A DNA stretch of 62,658 nucleotides. Source: an uncultured Clostridia bacterium (GTDB lineage Bacteria; Bacillota; Clostridia; Lachnospirales; Lachnospiraceae). This document shows, one piece after another, positions 1-8,249 of this stretch. The notes below the pieces were generated by a model, which searched no databases, was not told where the DNA came from, and saw nothing but the letters and a program-made list of their open reading frames with translations. Each line of letters starts with the position of its first letter. The first letter of the stretch is position 1. The stretch is from positions 1 through 62,658 of the forward strand of contig CAMWKO010000015.1 of assembly GCA_947174885.1 (NCBI GenBank), read 5' to 3'. A program made the position numbers and the translations under genes.

Positions 1-819
1 AGAAGAAAAGCTGAAGAGGAAGCAAGACTTGCTGCTGAGGAAGAGGCGAGAAGAAAAGCTGAAGAGGAAGCAAGACGTATTGCAGAAGAAGAGGCGAGAA
101 GAAAAGCTGAAGAAGAAACTATGCTTACTGCTGAGGAAGCAAAACGTTTAGAAGAAGAAGCTGAGGCCAGAAAACGTGCAGAGGAAGAAGCAAGACTTGC
201 TGCTGCAGTTGAAGCAAGACTTGCTGCTGCAACAAATGGAGGTAATATATCACCACAGCCAGCTGTCACTTCAGAGCCTGTTAAAGAAGAAATTAGTACG
301 CCTGTCGTTAGTGAGGTTAGAGTTGAACCAATGGAAAAACCGGAGGCAGCTCCAGTATTAAGAACTGAAGAAAAAGATATTAATGGAAGTGCAGGAGGAG
401 CTACACTTGAAGACATGTTAAAGGCATTTGGAACTGTCAAACCAAATGAACAAGAACAAACTACTCCGCAACCGGTTATTAATACAACTTATACACCAGA
501 AGTAAAAACAGAACCAACTGTAACATCTGCACCAGAAACACCTGCTACAGTTACAAATAACAGTAGTTCTGATACTCTAGAAGAAAGACTTGCATCACTT
601 AATAAAAATAATGAAGCTTCTGTAAATATTGCTTCACCAAATGCTGAAAAACCTTTGACATTGGAGGAACAGTTAAGAAACTTTAAATCAAATAAGTCAA
701 GTAGTGATGATGTTGAATATGCCGGCTCTAGTGAGTATAGAACATTAGAAGATCAAATACGTTTTTACGAACATAATGTATCTTCAAATTCTATATTCGG
801 CAAAAAAAAAAGAAGGTAA
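1..819 (+). CDS. Charged coiled-coil protein, 5' end outside window
   Basis: The frame is open from base 1, so the gene starts upstream of the window; the first internal ATG is at 121. The visible 272 residues begin with about 75 residues of Glu/Arg/Ala/Lys heptad-like repeat (EEEARRKAEEEARR type), a long charged helix. A Pro/Thr/Val-rich linker follows, with four spaced copies of a short motif, TLE[DE]x[LI]: TLEDML, TLEERL, TLEEQL and TLEDQI. The protein ends in a basic tail (GKKKRR) encoded across ten consecutive A residues at 802-811. The following gene continues in the next frame, so the two may be one protein separated by a frameshift. No family recognised. The repeated TLE motif could be a docking peptide; that is inference. 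Confidence 0.75.
   Translation, partial: RRKAEEEARLAAEEEARRKAEEEARRIAEEEARRKAEEETMLTAEEAKRLEEEAEARKRAEEEARLAAAVEARLAAATNGGNISPQPAVTSEPVKEEISTPVVSEVRVEPMEKPEAAPVLRTEEKDINGSAGGATLEDMLKAFGTVKPNEQEQTTPQPVINTTYTPEVKTEPTVTSAPETPATVTNNSSSDTLEERLASLNKNNEASVNIASPNAEKPLTLEEQLRNFKSNKSSSDDVEYAGSSEYRTLEDQIRFYEHNVSSNSIFGKKKRR
802..811 (+). other. Ten-A homopolymer at the junction of two frames
   Basis: Ten consecutive A residues form the end of the first gene (Lys-Lys-Lys-Arg-Arg-stop). With one A fewer, the first frame would run straight into the second and make a single protein of more than 680 residues. The tract could be a phase-variable or transcriptional-slippage site, or an assembly indel. The sequence alone does not decide. 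Confidence 0.5.
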
Positions 820-820
820 A

Positions 821-2053
821 ATAATTGATTTAAGTCTTCTTACCGAGGATGAAAAAATTGCTTTATTAGAATTATATAAAGCTGCCTATGAAAAAGCAAA
901 CCTTGAAAATAATATAAATAGCTCAGAAAATGAATCAGAGAAAGAAATTTCTATTGAAACTGCCATAAGTATTAATGATGTAATGGAAGCTTCTATAGAA
1001 GCTACTGATATCATAGAAAATGATAATAAGCAAACTGAATTGTATACAGTAGAATCTCCTATTTCAGATGATGATGTTCAGATTGATATTACATATGAAG
1101 ATGGTGATGATACAAGCTCCGATTTTTCAGGATATGTTGGTGATAATACAGATATTTCATATGATATTGATTTAGAGGAAAATACTAATGATATTTCTTC
1201 TGATGGCGAAAGATATGCCAGCATTGAATTGAGTGGTGAGAATACTACTAGAAAAGATTCATTTGAATATACTTCATTTACTCCATATAAACCCAAATAT
1301 GATGATATAGAATTAAATAATAATTTTTTTATGGCAGATGGAAACATGGGAATTAAGGTTGATGTATCCGCCAAATCAAATGTTGGGAAATATGATTATA
1401 AATTGAAGAAATCAAAATCTAACATAAAGATGACAAGTAATGGTGCTTATGCTATTTCAGACAGTTATGGTGCAGTAGAGGAAAAAAGAAAGGTTCCATA
1501 TATAAAAATAATTACTATTCTATTTAGTGTTATTGCTTTGGGATTATATGTAACTCAATTTTTCTATCATTATGATACATTAGAACTTATGAAATATATT
1601 TGTGATTTTTGTTTTACAATATCAATATTAATGATATTTGTATCAGCAATTACACAGTCAAGTATATTACAATCCTTTAAAGGAATTACAATGTTTATAG
1701 CATTTGGTATGCATTTTATTGTAGCCGGTGTTGAAGGATATCAAATCGGATTATATAAATTGCTGCATCAGGAAGTTGATTATGACTTCATATATGGAGT
1801 AGTAATTCTGATGTATTTAGTATTTTTATATGTGTTTATGATATTAAGTGCTATAAATTCCAAGATAGATAAAAAAATTCTTGCATACATAACTGATGTT
1901 CTAGGAATTATACTTGTAATAGTAATTATAGTATTAATTAGATTTTCAAGTATTAGTGGCGATTTAGTATGGTTTTATGATAAAATTCCAAATTATTTAG
2001 GTTTGATTTTTTATACAATTGCAATAGCAGTTTCAAACAATAAAAACAGATAA
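821..2053 (+). CDS. Multi-spanning membrane protein with acidic N-terminal region
   Basis: About 410 residues. The first half is acidic and Asn/Ser-rich with no signal peptide. From about residue 225 there are five or six hydrophobic spans separated by short loops, ending in NNKNR. I see no known domain. The start is unclear. The only upstream canonical start in frame (ATG 776) lies inside the previous gene and has no ribosome site. AGAAGG at 811-816 is well placed for a non-standard ATA at 821, giving M-I-D-L-S-L-L-T-E, which looks like a natural N-terminus. Alternatively the frame is entered from the upstream gene by slippage on the ten-A run. The pair would form a cytoplasmic coiled-coil plus membrane anchor system of unknown role. 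Confidence 0.65.
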   Translation: MIDLSLLTEDEKIALLELYKAAYEKANLENNINSSENESEKEISIETAISINDVMEASIEATDIIENDNKQTELYTVESPISDDDVQIDITYEDGDDTSSDFSGYVGDNTDISYDIDLEENTNDISSDGERYASIELSGENTTRKDSFEYTSFTPYKPKYDDIELNNNFFMADGNMGIKVDVSAKSNVGKYDYKLKKSKSNIKMTSNGAYAISDSYGAVEEKRKVPYIKIITILFSVIALGLYVTQFFYHYDTLELMKYICDFCFTISILMIFVSAITQSSILQSFKGITMFIAFGMHFIVAGVEGYQIGLYKLLHQEVDYDFIYGVVILMYLVFLYVFMILSAINSKIDKKILAYITDVLGIILVIVIIVLIRFSSISGDLVWFYDKIPNYLGLIFYTIAIAVSNNKNR

Positions 2054-2076
2054 AATTTACCAGATTATTATTTTAT

Positions 2077-2129
2077 CTCCTCCATATACTATGATTGTAA
2101 CACGAAAACAAATTATAGTATTGGAGGAG
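2077..2129 (+). promoter_or_regulatory. Inverted repeat covering the ribosome site of the SASP gene
   Basis: CTCCTCCATATACTAT (2077-2092, arm continuing to 2096) is complementary to ATAGTATTGGAGGAG (2115-2129, arm from 2111), with one bulged base and a 14-nt loop. The right arm contains the GGAGGAG ribosome site of the spore protein gene. If the left arm is transcribed, translation would be masked. The left arm also holds TATACTA (2085-2091), close to a sigma-G -10 element (CATACTA), in which case it would be promoter rather than RNA. Confidence 0.45.
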
Positions 2130-2136
2130 AATTTTT

Positions 2137-2340
2137 ATGACAAGTTCATCAAATAAGACAAATGTTCCAGAAGCAAAGAGTGCAATGAACAGATTTAAAA
2201 TGGAAGTAGCATCTGAATTAGGTGTACCTTTAACAGATGGTTATAATGGTAACTTAACATCTGCTCAGAATGGTTCTGTAGGTGGATACATGGTTAAGAA
2301 AATGATTGAAGAGCAAGAAAGACAGATGGCTGGTAAATAA
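2137..2340 (+). CDS. Small acid-soluble spore protein, alpha/beta type
   Basis: A 67-residue protein that coats and protects DNA in the dormant spore and is degraded by the GPR protease on germination. Family signatures seen: Met-Asn-Arg-Phe-Lys followed by EVASELGV, matching the conserved GPR cleavage segment (E-I/F-A), then the second conserved block GSVGGYMVKKMIEEQE. Length is standard for the family. GGAGGAG at 2123-2129 precedes the ATG by 7 nt. It is monocistronic, followed by a strong terminator shared with the convergent gene. Sigma-G control in the forespore is expected from the family. It shows that the host sporulates. Confidence 0.95.
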   Translation: MTSSSNKTNVPEAKSAMNRFKMEVASELGVPLTDGYNGNLTSAQNGSVGGYMVKKMIEEQERQMAGK

Positions 2341-2441
2341 TAAGTCAGTAAGACTTACTTGTCAAATATAAGGTATGTTTTTATAAAATTTAAGAGTTTG
2401 TTTAAATAAACTTATTACATTATATAAAAACATATACTTAC

Positions 2442-2484
2442 AAGTAAGGGGTTGTTGAAAAATATCAACAATCCCTTACTTTTT
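2442..2484. terminator. Bidirectional terminator between SASP gene and convergent gene
   Basis: AAGTAAGGG-G-TTGTTGA (2442-2458) pairs with TCAACAA-T-CCCTTACTT (2465-2481), a 17-bp stem with one G-T pair, followed by TTTTT. It ends in A-runs on the other strand. The stop codon of the minus-strand gene lies inside the right arm. Confidence 0.85.
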
Positions 2485-3579
2485 ATTACCAGGAACTAAT
2501 TTAGTAATTGTATCGAAAAAATATTCTATAATAAGGTCCGGTGTATCTAAAACCTCTTGAGTAAGCTCGAAATATGTTATCTTATCGTTATAATCTATTT
2601 TGAAATATGGTTTTACAATTTCATTAATCTGAGGTAAGAATCTACCTGTTTTTTTACTGTAGCAATTAGCAGCATTTGCTTTTGTTCTGTAATTTTTATC
2701 TACATAAAAAGCAACACTCTTATGTATAGAACAGTCTTCCTTAGGAAGATAATAGTAGTCCTTGTAGTTTGGATAAAAAAACTTTAAACCTCCTGAATAT
2801 ATGGGGATAGTCATTGAAATGAAGTTATTTTCCCATACAAAAAAATATGTGTTATTGCCAAATGAAATACGTGTTAAAGCAGGGTAGTTGGTTTTACACC
2901 GAATAGTTACATCTGTAGGTGCACCATTTATATCATTTTTAATAGTTACGGAGGTAAGTTCAAATAATCTGTTAAATACACTTGTGTAGTTTAATATAGG
3001 GAGTATTTTAATAAGTCCCAATAAATCATCATAATTGTGACGAATTAAAAATTCCTTATAATCCGGGCTTTTCTTTTTTAAGTACTCATAGAATACAGCA
3101 ATAAGGTCGCCACCTGTATATTTGTCTATTCTTTCAATACCTAAGAATTTTTCAACTGATTTCTGTTTAATATTCTCCAAATTAAATATGTTCTTATAGG
3201 GAAGAATTTTCTTATATATATCAAAAGAAATAATATTTGAAAAATCATAGTTAATATTATATAATAAACATTTTTTTTCTATATAAGGGATATCAAAACC
3301 ATTACCATTATAATGGACTAAGTATTTGTAATTGGATATAAAGTTAAAGAAATCAATAATCATTAATGGTTCGTCAGTGATCTCCTCCATAAACCATTGC
3401 ATGGTGTGAAAGGTACAGTCTGACGAATCATAATAAATACAGCCAATTAAATATAGAAGAGTATTTTTAGGTGTAAATCCTGTAGTTTCTATATCAAAAA
3501 ATACAGCCTCCTCTATATTAAAATCCATATAAATACTTTCGTTTAAATCAATGTTTAAATTACTTTCTAAAGTTTCCAT
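2476..3579 (-). CDS. DEDD-type exonuclease-like protein (YprB / RNase H-like)
   Basis: 367 residues. The N-terminal about 210 residues carry the three DEDD exonuclease motifs of the RNase-H-like YprB family: FFDIETTGF (about residues 27-35, two acidic residues), HYNGNGFDIPY (about 90-100) and HNYDDLLGL (about 181-189). These residues bind two metal ions in 3'-5' exonucleases. The C-terminal about 150 residues are a family-specific domain of unknown function. The gene is single, convergent with the SASP gene, and its stop codon lies inside their shared terminator. Substrate is unknown; a DNA or RNA exonuclease role is inferred from the motifs. Confidence 0.85.
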   Translation of the reverse strand: METLESNLNIDLNESIYMDFNIEEAVFFDIETTGFTPKNTLLYLIGCIYYDSSDCTFHTMQWFMEEITDEPLMIIDFFNFISNYKYLVHYNGNGFDIPYIEKKCLLYNINYDFSNIISFDIYKKILPYKNIFNLENIKQKSVEKFLGIERIDKYTGGDLIAVFYEYLKKKSPDYKEFLIRHNYDDLLGLIKILPILNYTSVFNRLFELTSVTIKNDINGAPTDVTIRCKTNYPALTRISFGNNTYFFVWENNFISMTIPIYSGGLKFFYPNYKDYYYLPKEDCSIHKSVAFYVDKNYRTKANAANCYSKKTGRFLPQINEIVKPYFKIDYNDKITYFELTQEVLDTPDLIIEYFFDTITKLVPGNKK

Positions 3580-3851
3580 AATAAAATCCTATTTTAAATT
3601 TAATATTTTTCTTTATGATTACATGATCTATCAGCAAATCAACACTGTATAATCTTCCGGTAATAATTTCTTTATAAATTCAGGTTTCATTAAAATAAAT
3701 ATTTTCATGTGACATCTTTAATACATCTTCTAAAATATCCAATATTTACATAACAATATATTAATTATAGCAAATTTTAAGAAAATGTGTAGTTAAAAAA
3801 GCGATTTTGGAGGAAATTTGAAAAATATGCAAATCCTATTAGGATATTTGT
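3580..3851. other. Gene-free AT-rich stretch
   Basis: Upstream of the divergently placed exonuclease-like gene. Very AT-rich, no open frame with a ribosome site, no clear hairpin. It would contain the minus-strand promoter of that gene, which I could not place. It ends at the palindromic element at 3852. Confidence 0.4.
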
Positions 3852-3900
3852 AGTTTCCGTATTTTTTATTTTGAAGCCAAAAATAAAAAATACGGAAACT
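3852..3900. repeat. GAGTTTCC palindromic element, copy 1 (minimal form)
   Basis: A perfect 21-bp inverted repeat starting AGTTTCCGTATTTTTTAT (3852-3872) and returning at 3880-3900, with a 7-nt loop GAAGCCA. It is the shortest member of a family also seen at 16393, 17127, 30167 and (one arm) 15181. Here only the outer arms and a remnant of the GAAGC block remain. It lies just upstream of the rnf promoter. Confidence 0.85.
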
Positions 3901-3915
3901 AAAGTAAGATATTTC

Positions 3916-3944
3916 TTGTTAAAAGTATTATAATATATTATGAT
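3916..3944 (+). promoter_or_regulatory. Candidate promoter of the rnf operon
   Basis: TTGTTA (3916-3921), 17-bp spacer, TATGAT (3939-3944): five of six matches to the -10 and four of six to the -35 consensus of the housekeeping sigma factor. It sits 46 bp before the chosen rnfC start. Confidence 0.6.
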
Positions 3945-3989
3945 ATAAAATGTTGATAATTGGAGAAAATTGAAAGGAATGTATGTATA

Positions 3990-5309
3990 ATGTCTGTTTT
4001 GACTTTTAAAGGTGGTGTTCACCCATATTCCGGCAAAGAATATACAAAGAATAAGGCTATTGATGAATATTTTCCGGAAAATGGTTTGTTTGTTATACCA
4101 CTATCACAACATATTGGTTCACCTGCAACACCTATTGTAAAGGTGGGTGACAGAGTTTTAGTTAATCAAAAGATTGGTGAAGCATCAGGTTTTATATCTG
4201 CTAATGTTCACTCGTCAGTATCAGGTATTGTAAAAGCAATTGATAATAGAAAAGTGGCAAATGGAAATAAAGTCCCTTGTATCATAATAGAAAATGATGG
4301 ATTATATGAAAAAACTAATTCCATGGACAATGAAAATTACCTTGAATTTTCAAAGGAAGAAAAGTTAGAGCTTATAAAAGAGGCCGGCATAGTAGGTATG
4401 GGAGGAGCGGGATTTCCAACTCATGTAAAGCTTAGTCCGCCAAAGCCTGAAAATATTGATTATATTATTGTAAATGGTGCGGAATGTGAGCCATATCTTA
4501 CATCTGACTATAGAAGAATGCTGGAAAATCCTGAAATAATAGTAGAGGGATTAAAAATTGTACTTTCGTTATTTGATAATGCTAAAGGTATTATAGCAGT
4601 AGAAGATAATAAACTTGATGCTATTGTCAGATTGAGAAAGTGTGTATCAAAGGAAAATAATATTGAAGTAAAAACGTTATTTACAAAATATCCACAGGGT
4701 GGTGAACGCTCGCTTATATATGCTACTACCAAAAGATGTCTGGATTCTTCAAAGCTGCCTGCTGATATAGGCTGTATTGTACATAACATTGATACTATTT
4801 ATGCTATATATAATGCAGTAGTAAAGAACCTGCCACTTACTACACGAGTTGTTACTATCACCGGAGATGCTGTCAGATATCCGGGAAACTATATAGTACC
4901 TGTTGGAGCTGATATAAAACAATTTATAGATGATACAGGAGAATTTAAGGATAAAGCCGAAAAAATAATATCAGGAGGTCCTATGATGGGAATGGCTTTA
5001 CATGATTTGAATATTCCTGTTACAAAGGGTACTTCAGCCATTTTAATGTTTAAAAAGGATGAAGTAAGTGCATGTAAGCCTTCAAATTGTATAAACTGTG
5101 GAAGATGTGTAAATGCCTGCCCATCAAGAATTATTCCTTCAAGGCTTGCAAAAGCTGCTGATAAAAATAATGAAGATGAGTTTTTAAAACTAAATGGTCT
5201 TGAATGTATAGAATGTGGAAGCTGTTCATATATATGTCCGGCAAAGAGACAGCTTACACAATCTATAAAAACTATGAAGAAAAATATATTATCCAATAAA
5301 AGAAAATAG
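3990..5309 (+). CDS. rnfC: Rnf electron transport complex subunit C
   Basis: 439 residues. Peripheral subunit of the Rnf complex; passes electrons toward NAD+. Seen: the N-terminal GGVHPYSGKE barrel-like segment, the Gly-rich nucleotide-binding loop GIVGMGGAGFPTHVKL near residue 130 (NADH/FMN-binding fold shared with NuoF), and two 4Fe-4S motifs near the C-terminus, CINCGRCVNACP and CIECGSCSYICP. I chose ATG 3990 (MSVLTFKGG) over the in-frame TTG at 3960. An AAAGGA ribosome site at 3973-3978 precedes it and homologs begin with this sequence. First gene of rnfCDGEAB, with a candidate promoter upstream. Length is usual for clostridial RnfC. Confidence 0.97.
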   Translation: MSVLTFKGGVHPYSGKEYTKNKAIDEYFPENGLFVIPLSQHIGSPATPIVKVGDRVLVNQKIGEASGFISANVHSSVSGIVKAIDNRKVANGNKVPCIIIENDGLYEKTNSMDNENYLEFSKEEKLELIKEAGIVGMGGAGFPTHVKLSPPKPENIDYIIVNGAECEPYLTSDYRRMLENPEIIVEGLKIVLSLFDNAKGIIAVEDNKLDAIVRLRKCVSKENNIEVKTLFTKYPQGGERSLIYATTKRCLDSSKLPADIGCIVHNIDTIYAIYNAVVKNLPLTTRVVTITGDAVRYPGNYIVPVGADIKQFIDDTGEFKDKAEKIISGGPMMGMALHDLNIPVTKGTSAILMFKKDEVSACKPSNCINCGRCVNACPSRIIPSRLAKAADKNNEDEFLKLNGLECIECGSCSYICPAKRQLTQSIKTMKKNILSNKRK

Positions 5310-5380
5310 GAAAGTCGGATTTCTATTTAAGTAAAAGCTGTAATTTAAAATTTGAAATAGAAAAATAAAAGGAGAAACAA

Positions 5381-6328
5381 ATGAGCGATTTATTAAATGT
5401 ATCGTCTAATCCCCATGTTAGAGATAAAAACAGTACATCATCAATTATGCTTGATGTAATAATTGCCCTTCTTCCCACTACTATATTTGGTATATATAAC
5501 TTTGGATACAGAGCGTTTATAGTTATTATGCTTACTATAATTTCATGTGTATTATCCGAGTTTTTATATCAAAAGTGTATGAAGACAGATATAACAATAA
5601 AAGATTTTAGCGCTGTTGTAACAGGTCTGCTGCTGGCATTAAATTTACCGTATGATATTCCATATTGGATGGCAATAATAGGTGGCATATTTGCTATTAT
5701 TATTGTTAAACAGCTTTTTGGAGGTATAGGTCAGAACTTTATGAATCCGGCATTGGCAGCAAGGTGCTTTTTGCTTCTTTCTTTTGGTACGAATATGACC
5801 GTATTTACATATGACTCAATCACAGGTGCTACACCTCTTAAGGTTATACGGGATACAGGAAGCTTTGATTTATACAAAATGTTCATTGGAACAACAGCAG
5901 GTACTATTGGTGAAACCTCTGCAATAGCTATACTGATTGGTGGTATATATTTACTCGCAAAAAGAGTGATTGATATAAGAATACCATTTGCCTATTTAGC
6001 AGTATTTTCTTTATTTATTTTATTCTTTGGAAATGAAAAGTTTGATATATACTATTTGGCACTACAGTTATGTGGTGGTGGTATTATGTTAGGAGCGTTT
6101 TTTATGGCAACAGACTATGTTACCTCGCCTATTACTTCAAGAGGCAGGTGGATTTTTGGAGCATTGCTTGGTATTCTTACAGGAATATTCAGAGTGTTTG
6201 GACCAAATGCAGAAGGAGTTTCTTTTGCTATAATTTTCTGTAACCTTTTAGTTCCGTTAATTGAAAAGATAACAATTCCAAAGCCATTTGGTTATGTATC
6301 AAAGAAGAAGGAGGCAAAAAATGAATAA
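5381..6328 (+). CDS. rnfD: Rnf complex subunit D, membrane flavoprotein
   Basis: 315 residues, multi-spanning (about nine hydrophobic segments). It carries FMN covalently bound to a Thr in an S/T-G-A-T motif, seen here as TGAT at residues 148-151 within DSITGATPL. Also seen is the conserved GGIGQNFMNPALAARCF block, a quinone/flavin-reductase family signature. AAAGGAGAAA ribosome site before ATG 5381. Its end overlaps rnfG by 8 bp, suggesting coupled translation. The FMN would be attached by the ApbE protein encoded at 15231-16295. Confidence 0.96.
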   Translation: MSDLLNVSSNPHVRDKNSTSSIMLDVIIALLPTTIFGIYNFGYRAFIVIMLTIISCVLSEFLYQKCMKTDITIKDFSAVVTGLLLALNLPYDIPYWMAIIGGIFAIIIVKQLFGGIGQNFMNPALAARCFLLLSFGTNMTVFTYDSITGATPLKVIRDTGSFDLYKMFIGTTAGTIGETSAIAILIGGIYLLAKRVIDIRIPFAYLAVFSLFILFFGNEKFDIYYLALQLCGGGIMLGAFFMATDYVTSPITSRGRWIFGALLGILTGIFRVFGPNAEGVSFAIIFCNLLVPLIEKITIPKPFGYVSKKKEAKNE

Positions 6329-6947
6329 GACTATTAAAAATGCCCTGATTCTTATGACCATAACACTGGTTTCCGGACTTTTATTAGGTGCTGTATATGA
6401 AATAACTAAAGAGCCAAGAAGAAAACAACAGGAAAAGGTTCAGGAGTTAGCATATCAGACGGTATTTAGCGAGGCTGATAAATTTGAAAACTTTGACTAT
6501 GATGAGAGTAAGGTTAATGAAAGCTTAGGTAAAAATGAAATTACTTCTAAAAATGTAATAATAGATAGTGCTGTTAAGGCACTTGACACCAATAACACAC
6601 TGCTTGGTTATGTTATAAATGTTACTTCAAAGGAAGGTTTTGGTGGTGATATATCATTTTCAGTAGGAATTGATTTAAACAGTAAAATTACAGGAATTTC
6701 AATTTTATCAATCAGTGAAACGGCAGGTCTTGGAATGAATGCAACTAAAGAAGAGTTTTTAAACCAGTATCTTGTTGATAAAAACGGATTATTTATAGTG
6801 AATAAGGATAACAATTCTGAAGGAACAAATATTGATGCGTTATCCGGTGCAACAATTACTTCTAAGGCTGTTACAAAGGGTGTAAATGCTGCCGTAATAG
6901 TAGCAACGACAATTATGGAAACGGAAAAACAGGAGGTGACTGAATAA
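6321..6947 (+). CDS. rnfG: Rnf complex subunit G, covalent FMN protein
   Basis: 208 residues: one N-terminal membrane segment (about 6-25) and an extracytoplasmic FMN-binding domain. The flavinylation motif SGATIT is at residues 175-180, with the FMN bound to the last Thr (T180) by the ApbE reaction. ATG 6321 follows AAGGAGGC at 6309-6316; the 11 extra codons upstream would be read inside rnfD and are not needed. Overlaps rnfD by 8 bp and rnfE by 1 bp (TAATG). Confidence 0.95.
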   Translation: MNKTIKNALILMTITLVSGLLLGAVYEITKEPRRKQQEKVQELAYQTVFSEADKFENFDYDESKVNESLGKNEITSKNVIIDSAVKALDTNNTLLGYVINVTSKEGFGGDISFSVGIDLNSKITGISILSISETAGLGMNATKEEFLNQYLVDKNGLFIVNKDNNSEGTNIDALSGATITSKAVTKGVNAAVIVATTIMETEKQEVTE

Positions 6948-7672
6948 TGAGCTATTTAATGGTAATAAAAGAGAGATTATTTAATGGTATAATAAAGGAA
7001 AATCCTACATTTGTAATGATGCTTGGTATGTGTCCTACATTAGCTGTTACAACTTCCTGTATTAACGGTATAGGTATGGGTCTTACTACATTAGTAGTAC
7101 TTGCTATGTCAAATACACTTATTTCATTACTTAGAAACATTATTCCCGATAAAGTCAGAGTACCGGCTTATATAGTTATTGTGGCAAGCTTTGTTACTAT
7201 AATGCAGTTTATGCTTGAAGCTTATCTGCCTTCATTAAATGATGCACTTGGAATATATATTCCGCTTATTGTTGTAAACTGTATTATTTTGGGTAGGGCT
7301 GAAGCATATGCCTCAAAAAACGAAGCTATTCCGTCTTTATTTGATGGTATAGGTATGGGACTAGGATTTACCGCAGGATTGGGAATTTTGGGGGCATTTA
7401 GGGAAATAATAGGATATGGTACAATATTCGGTTTTGATATTATTACACCGATTAATAAGCTTATAGATAAGATTTCTACTTTGGAGAGTCTTGATATTGA
7501 GCCTGTCAGAATAATCGGACTGGCTCCGGGGGCTTTCTTTGTACTTGCATTTTTAGTAGCCTGTCAAAACAGGTTTAAAAATAAGAAAAAGAATGAAAAT
7601 GATGATAATATGAAGAAGCCATCCTGTGATGGTAAATGCAGTATATGTAAAGGAGGTTGCTTAGATGAGTGA
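6947..7672 (+). CDS. rnfE: Rnf complex subunit E, with cysteine-rich tail
   Basis: 241 residues, six predicted membrane spans. RnfE pairs with the homologous RnfA; together they hold the 2Fe-2S centre between the membrane leaflets. Seen: the paired motif GMCPTLAVTTSCINGIGMG (residues 25-43) and the related VVNCIILGRAEA in the second half, carrying the conserved Cys residues. Unusual is the C-terminal tail, about 30 charged residues ending CDGKCSICKGGC (Cys at spacing 3-2-3), absent from the textbook E. coli/Vibrio subunit. It is close in shape to a small metal-binding site. Overlaps rnfG by 1 and rnfA by 8 bp. Confidence 0.95.
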   Translation: MSYLMVIKERLFNGIIKENPTFVMMLGMCPTLAVTTSCINGIGMGLTTLVVLAMSNTLISLLRNIIPDKVRVPAYIVIVASFVTIMQFMLEAYLPSLNDALGIYIPLIVVNCIILGRAEAYASKNEAIPSLFDGIGMGLGFTAGLGILGAFREIIGYGTIFGFDIITPINKLIDKISTLESLDIEPVRIIGLAPGAFFVLAFLVACQNRFKNKKKNENDDNMKKPSCDGKCSICKGGCLDE

Positions 7673-8240
7673 TTTACTTAAAATTGCTATAGGTGCTGCA
7701 CTTATAAATAATGTTGTTCTCAGTCAGTTTTTGGGTTTGTGTCCTTTTATTGGTGTATCTAAAAAGACTAAAACCGCATCAGGTATGGGAATGGCAGTAA
7801 TATTTGTTATTACTATTTCCAGTGCATTAACATCACTTGTATATAATTACATTCTAAAGCCGTTAAGTCTTGAATATTTAAGAACTATTGTATTTATATT
7901 GCTGATTGCAGCACTTGTTCAATTCGTGGAAATGGCATTAAAGAAATTTTCACCTGCACTTTATAGTGCATTAGGTGTATATTTACCTCTTATTACTACA
8001 AATTGTGCAGTACTTGGTATAGCTATTACAAATGTTCAAAAGGAATATGATTTTATTACGGGTGTTGTTAATGGTTTATTTACAGCTATTGGCTTTACCA
8101 TTGCCATTGTAATACTGGCAGGTATCAGAGAAAAAATTGAATATAATGATATTCCAAAATCATTTAGAGGAACACCTATTGTACTTTTAACAGCAGGTCT
8201 TATGGCAATAGCATTTAGTGGATTTGCAGGGTTGTTATAG
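7665..8240 (+). CDS. rnfA: Rnf complex subunit A
   Basis: 191 residues, six membrane spans, inverted-topology paralogue of RnfE. Conserved Cys motifs seen: SQFLGLCPFIGVSKK (about residues 20-34) and TTNCAVLGIA (about 106-115), which bind the shared membrane 2Fe-2S cluster. Start ATG 7665 overlaps the end of rnfE; AAAGGAGG ribosome site at 7649-7656. Length matches the family (about 190-193). Next gene rnfB follows after 9 bp. Confidence 0.97.
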   Translation: MSDLLKIAIGAALINNVVLSQFLGLCPFIGVSKKTKTASGMGMAVIFVITISSALTSLVYNYILKPLSLEYLRTIVFILLIAALVQFVEMALKKFSPALYSALGVYLPLITTNCAVLGIAITNVQKEYDFITGVVNGLFTAIGFTIAIVILAGIREKIEYNDIPKSFRGTPIVLLTAGLMAIAFSGFAGLL

Positions 8241-8249
8241 GAGGTAGAT

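Noticed and set aside
3777-4022. 81-codon minus-strand frame across the rnfC start
   Set aside because: It runs through the perfect palindrome at 3852-3900 and the rnf promoter region, with no ribosome site; composition is explained by AT-richness.
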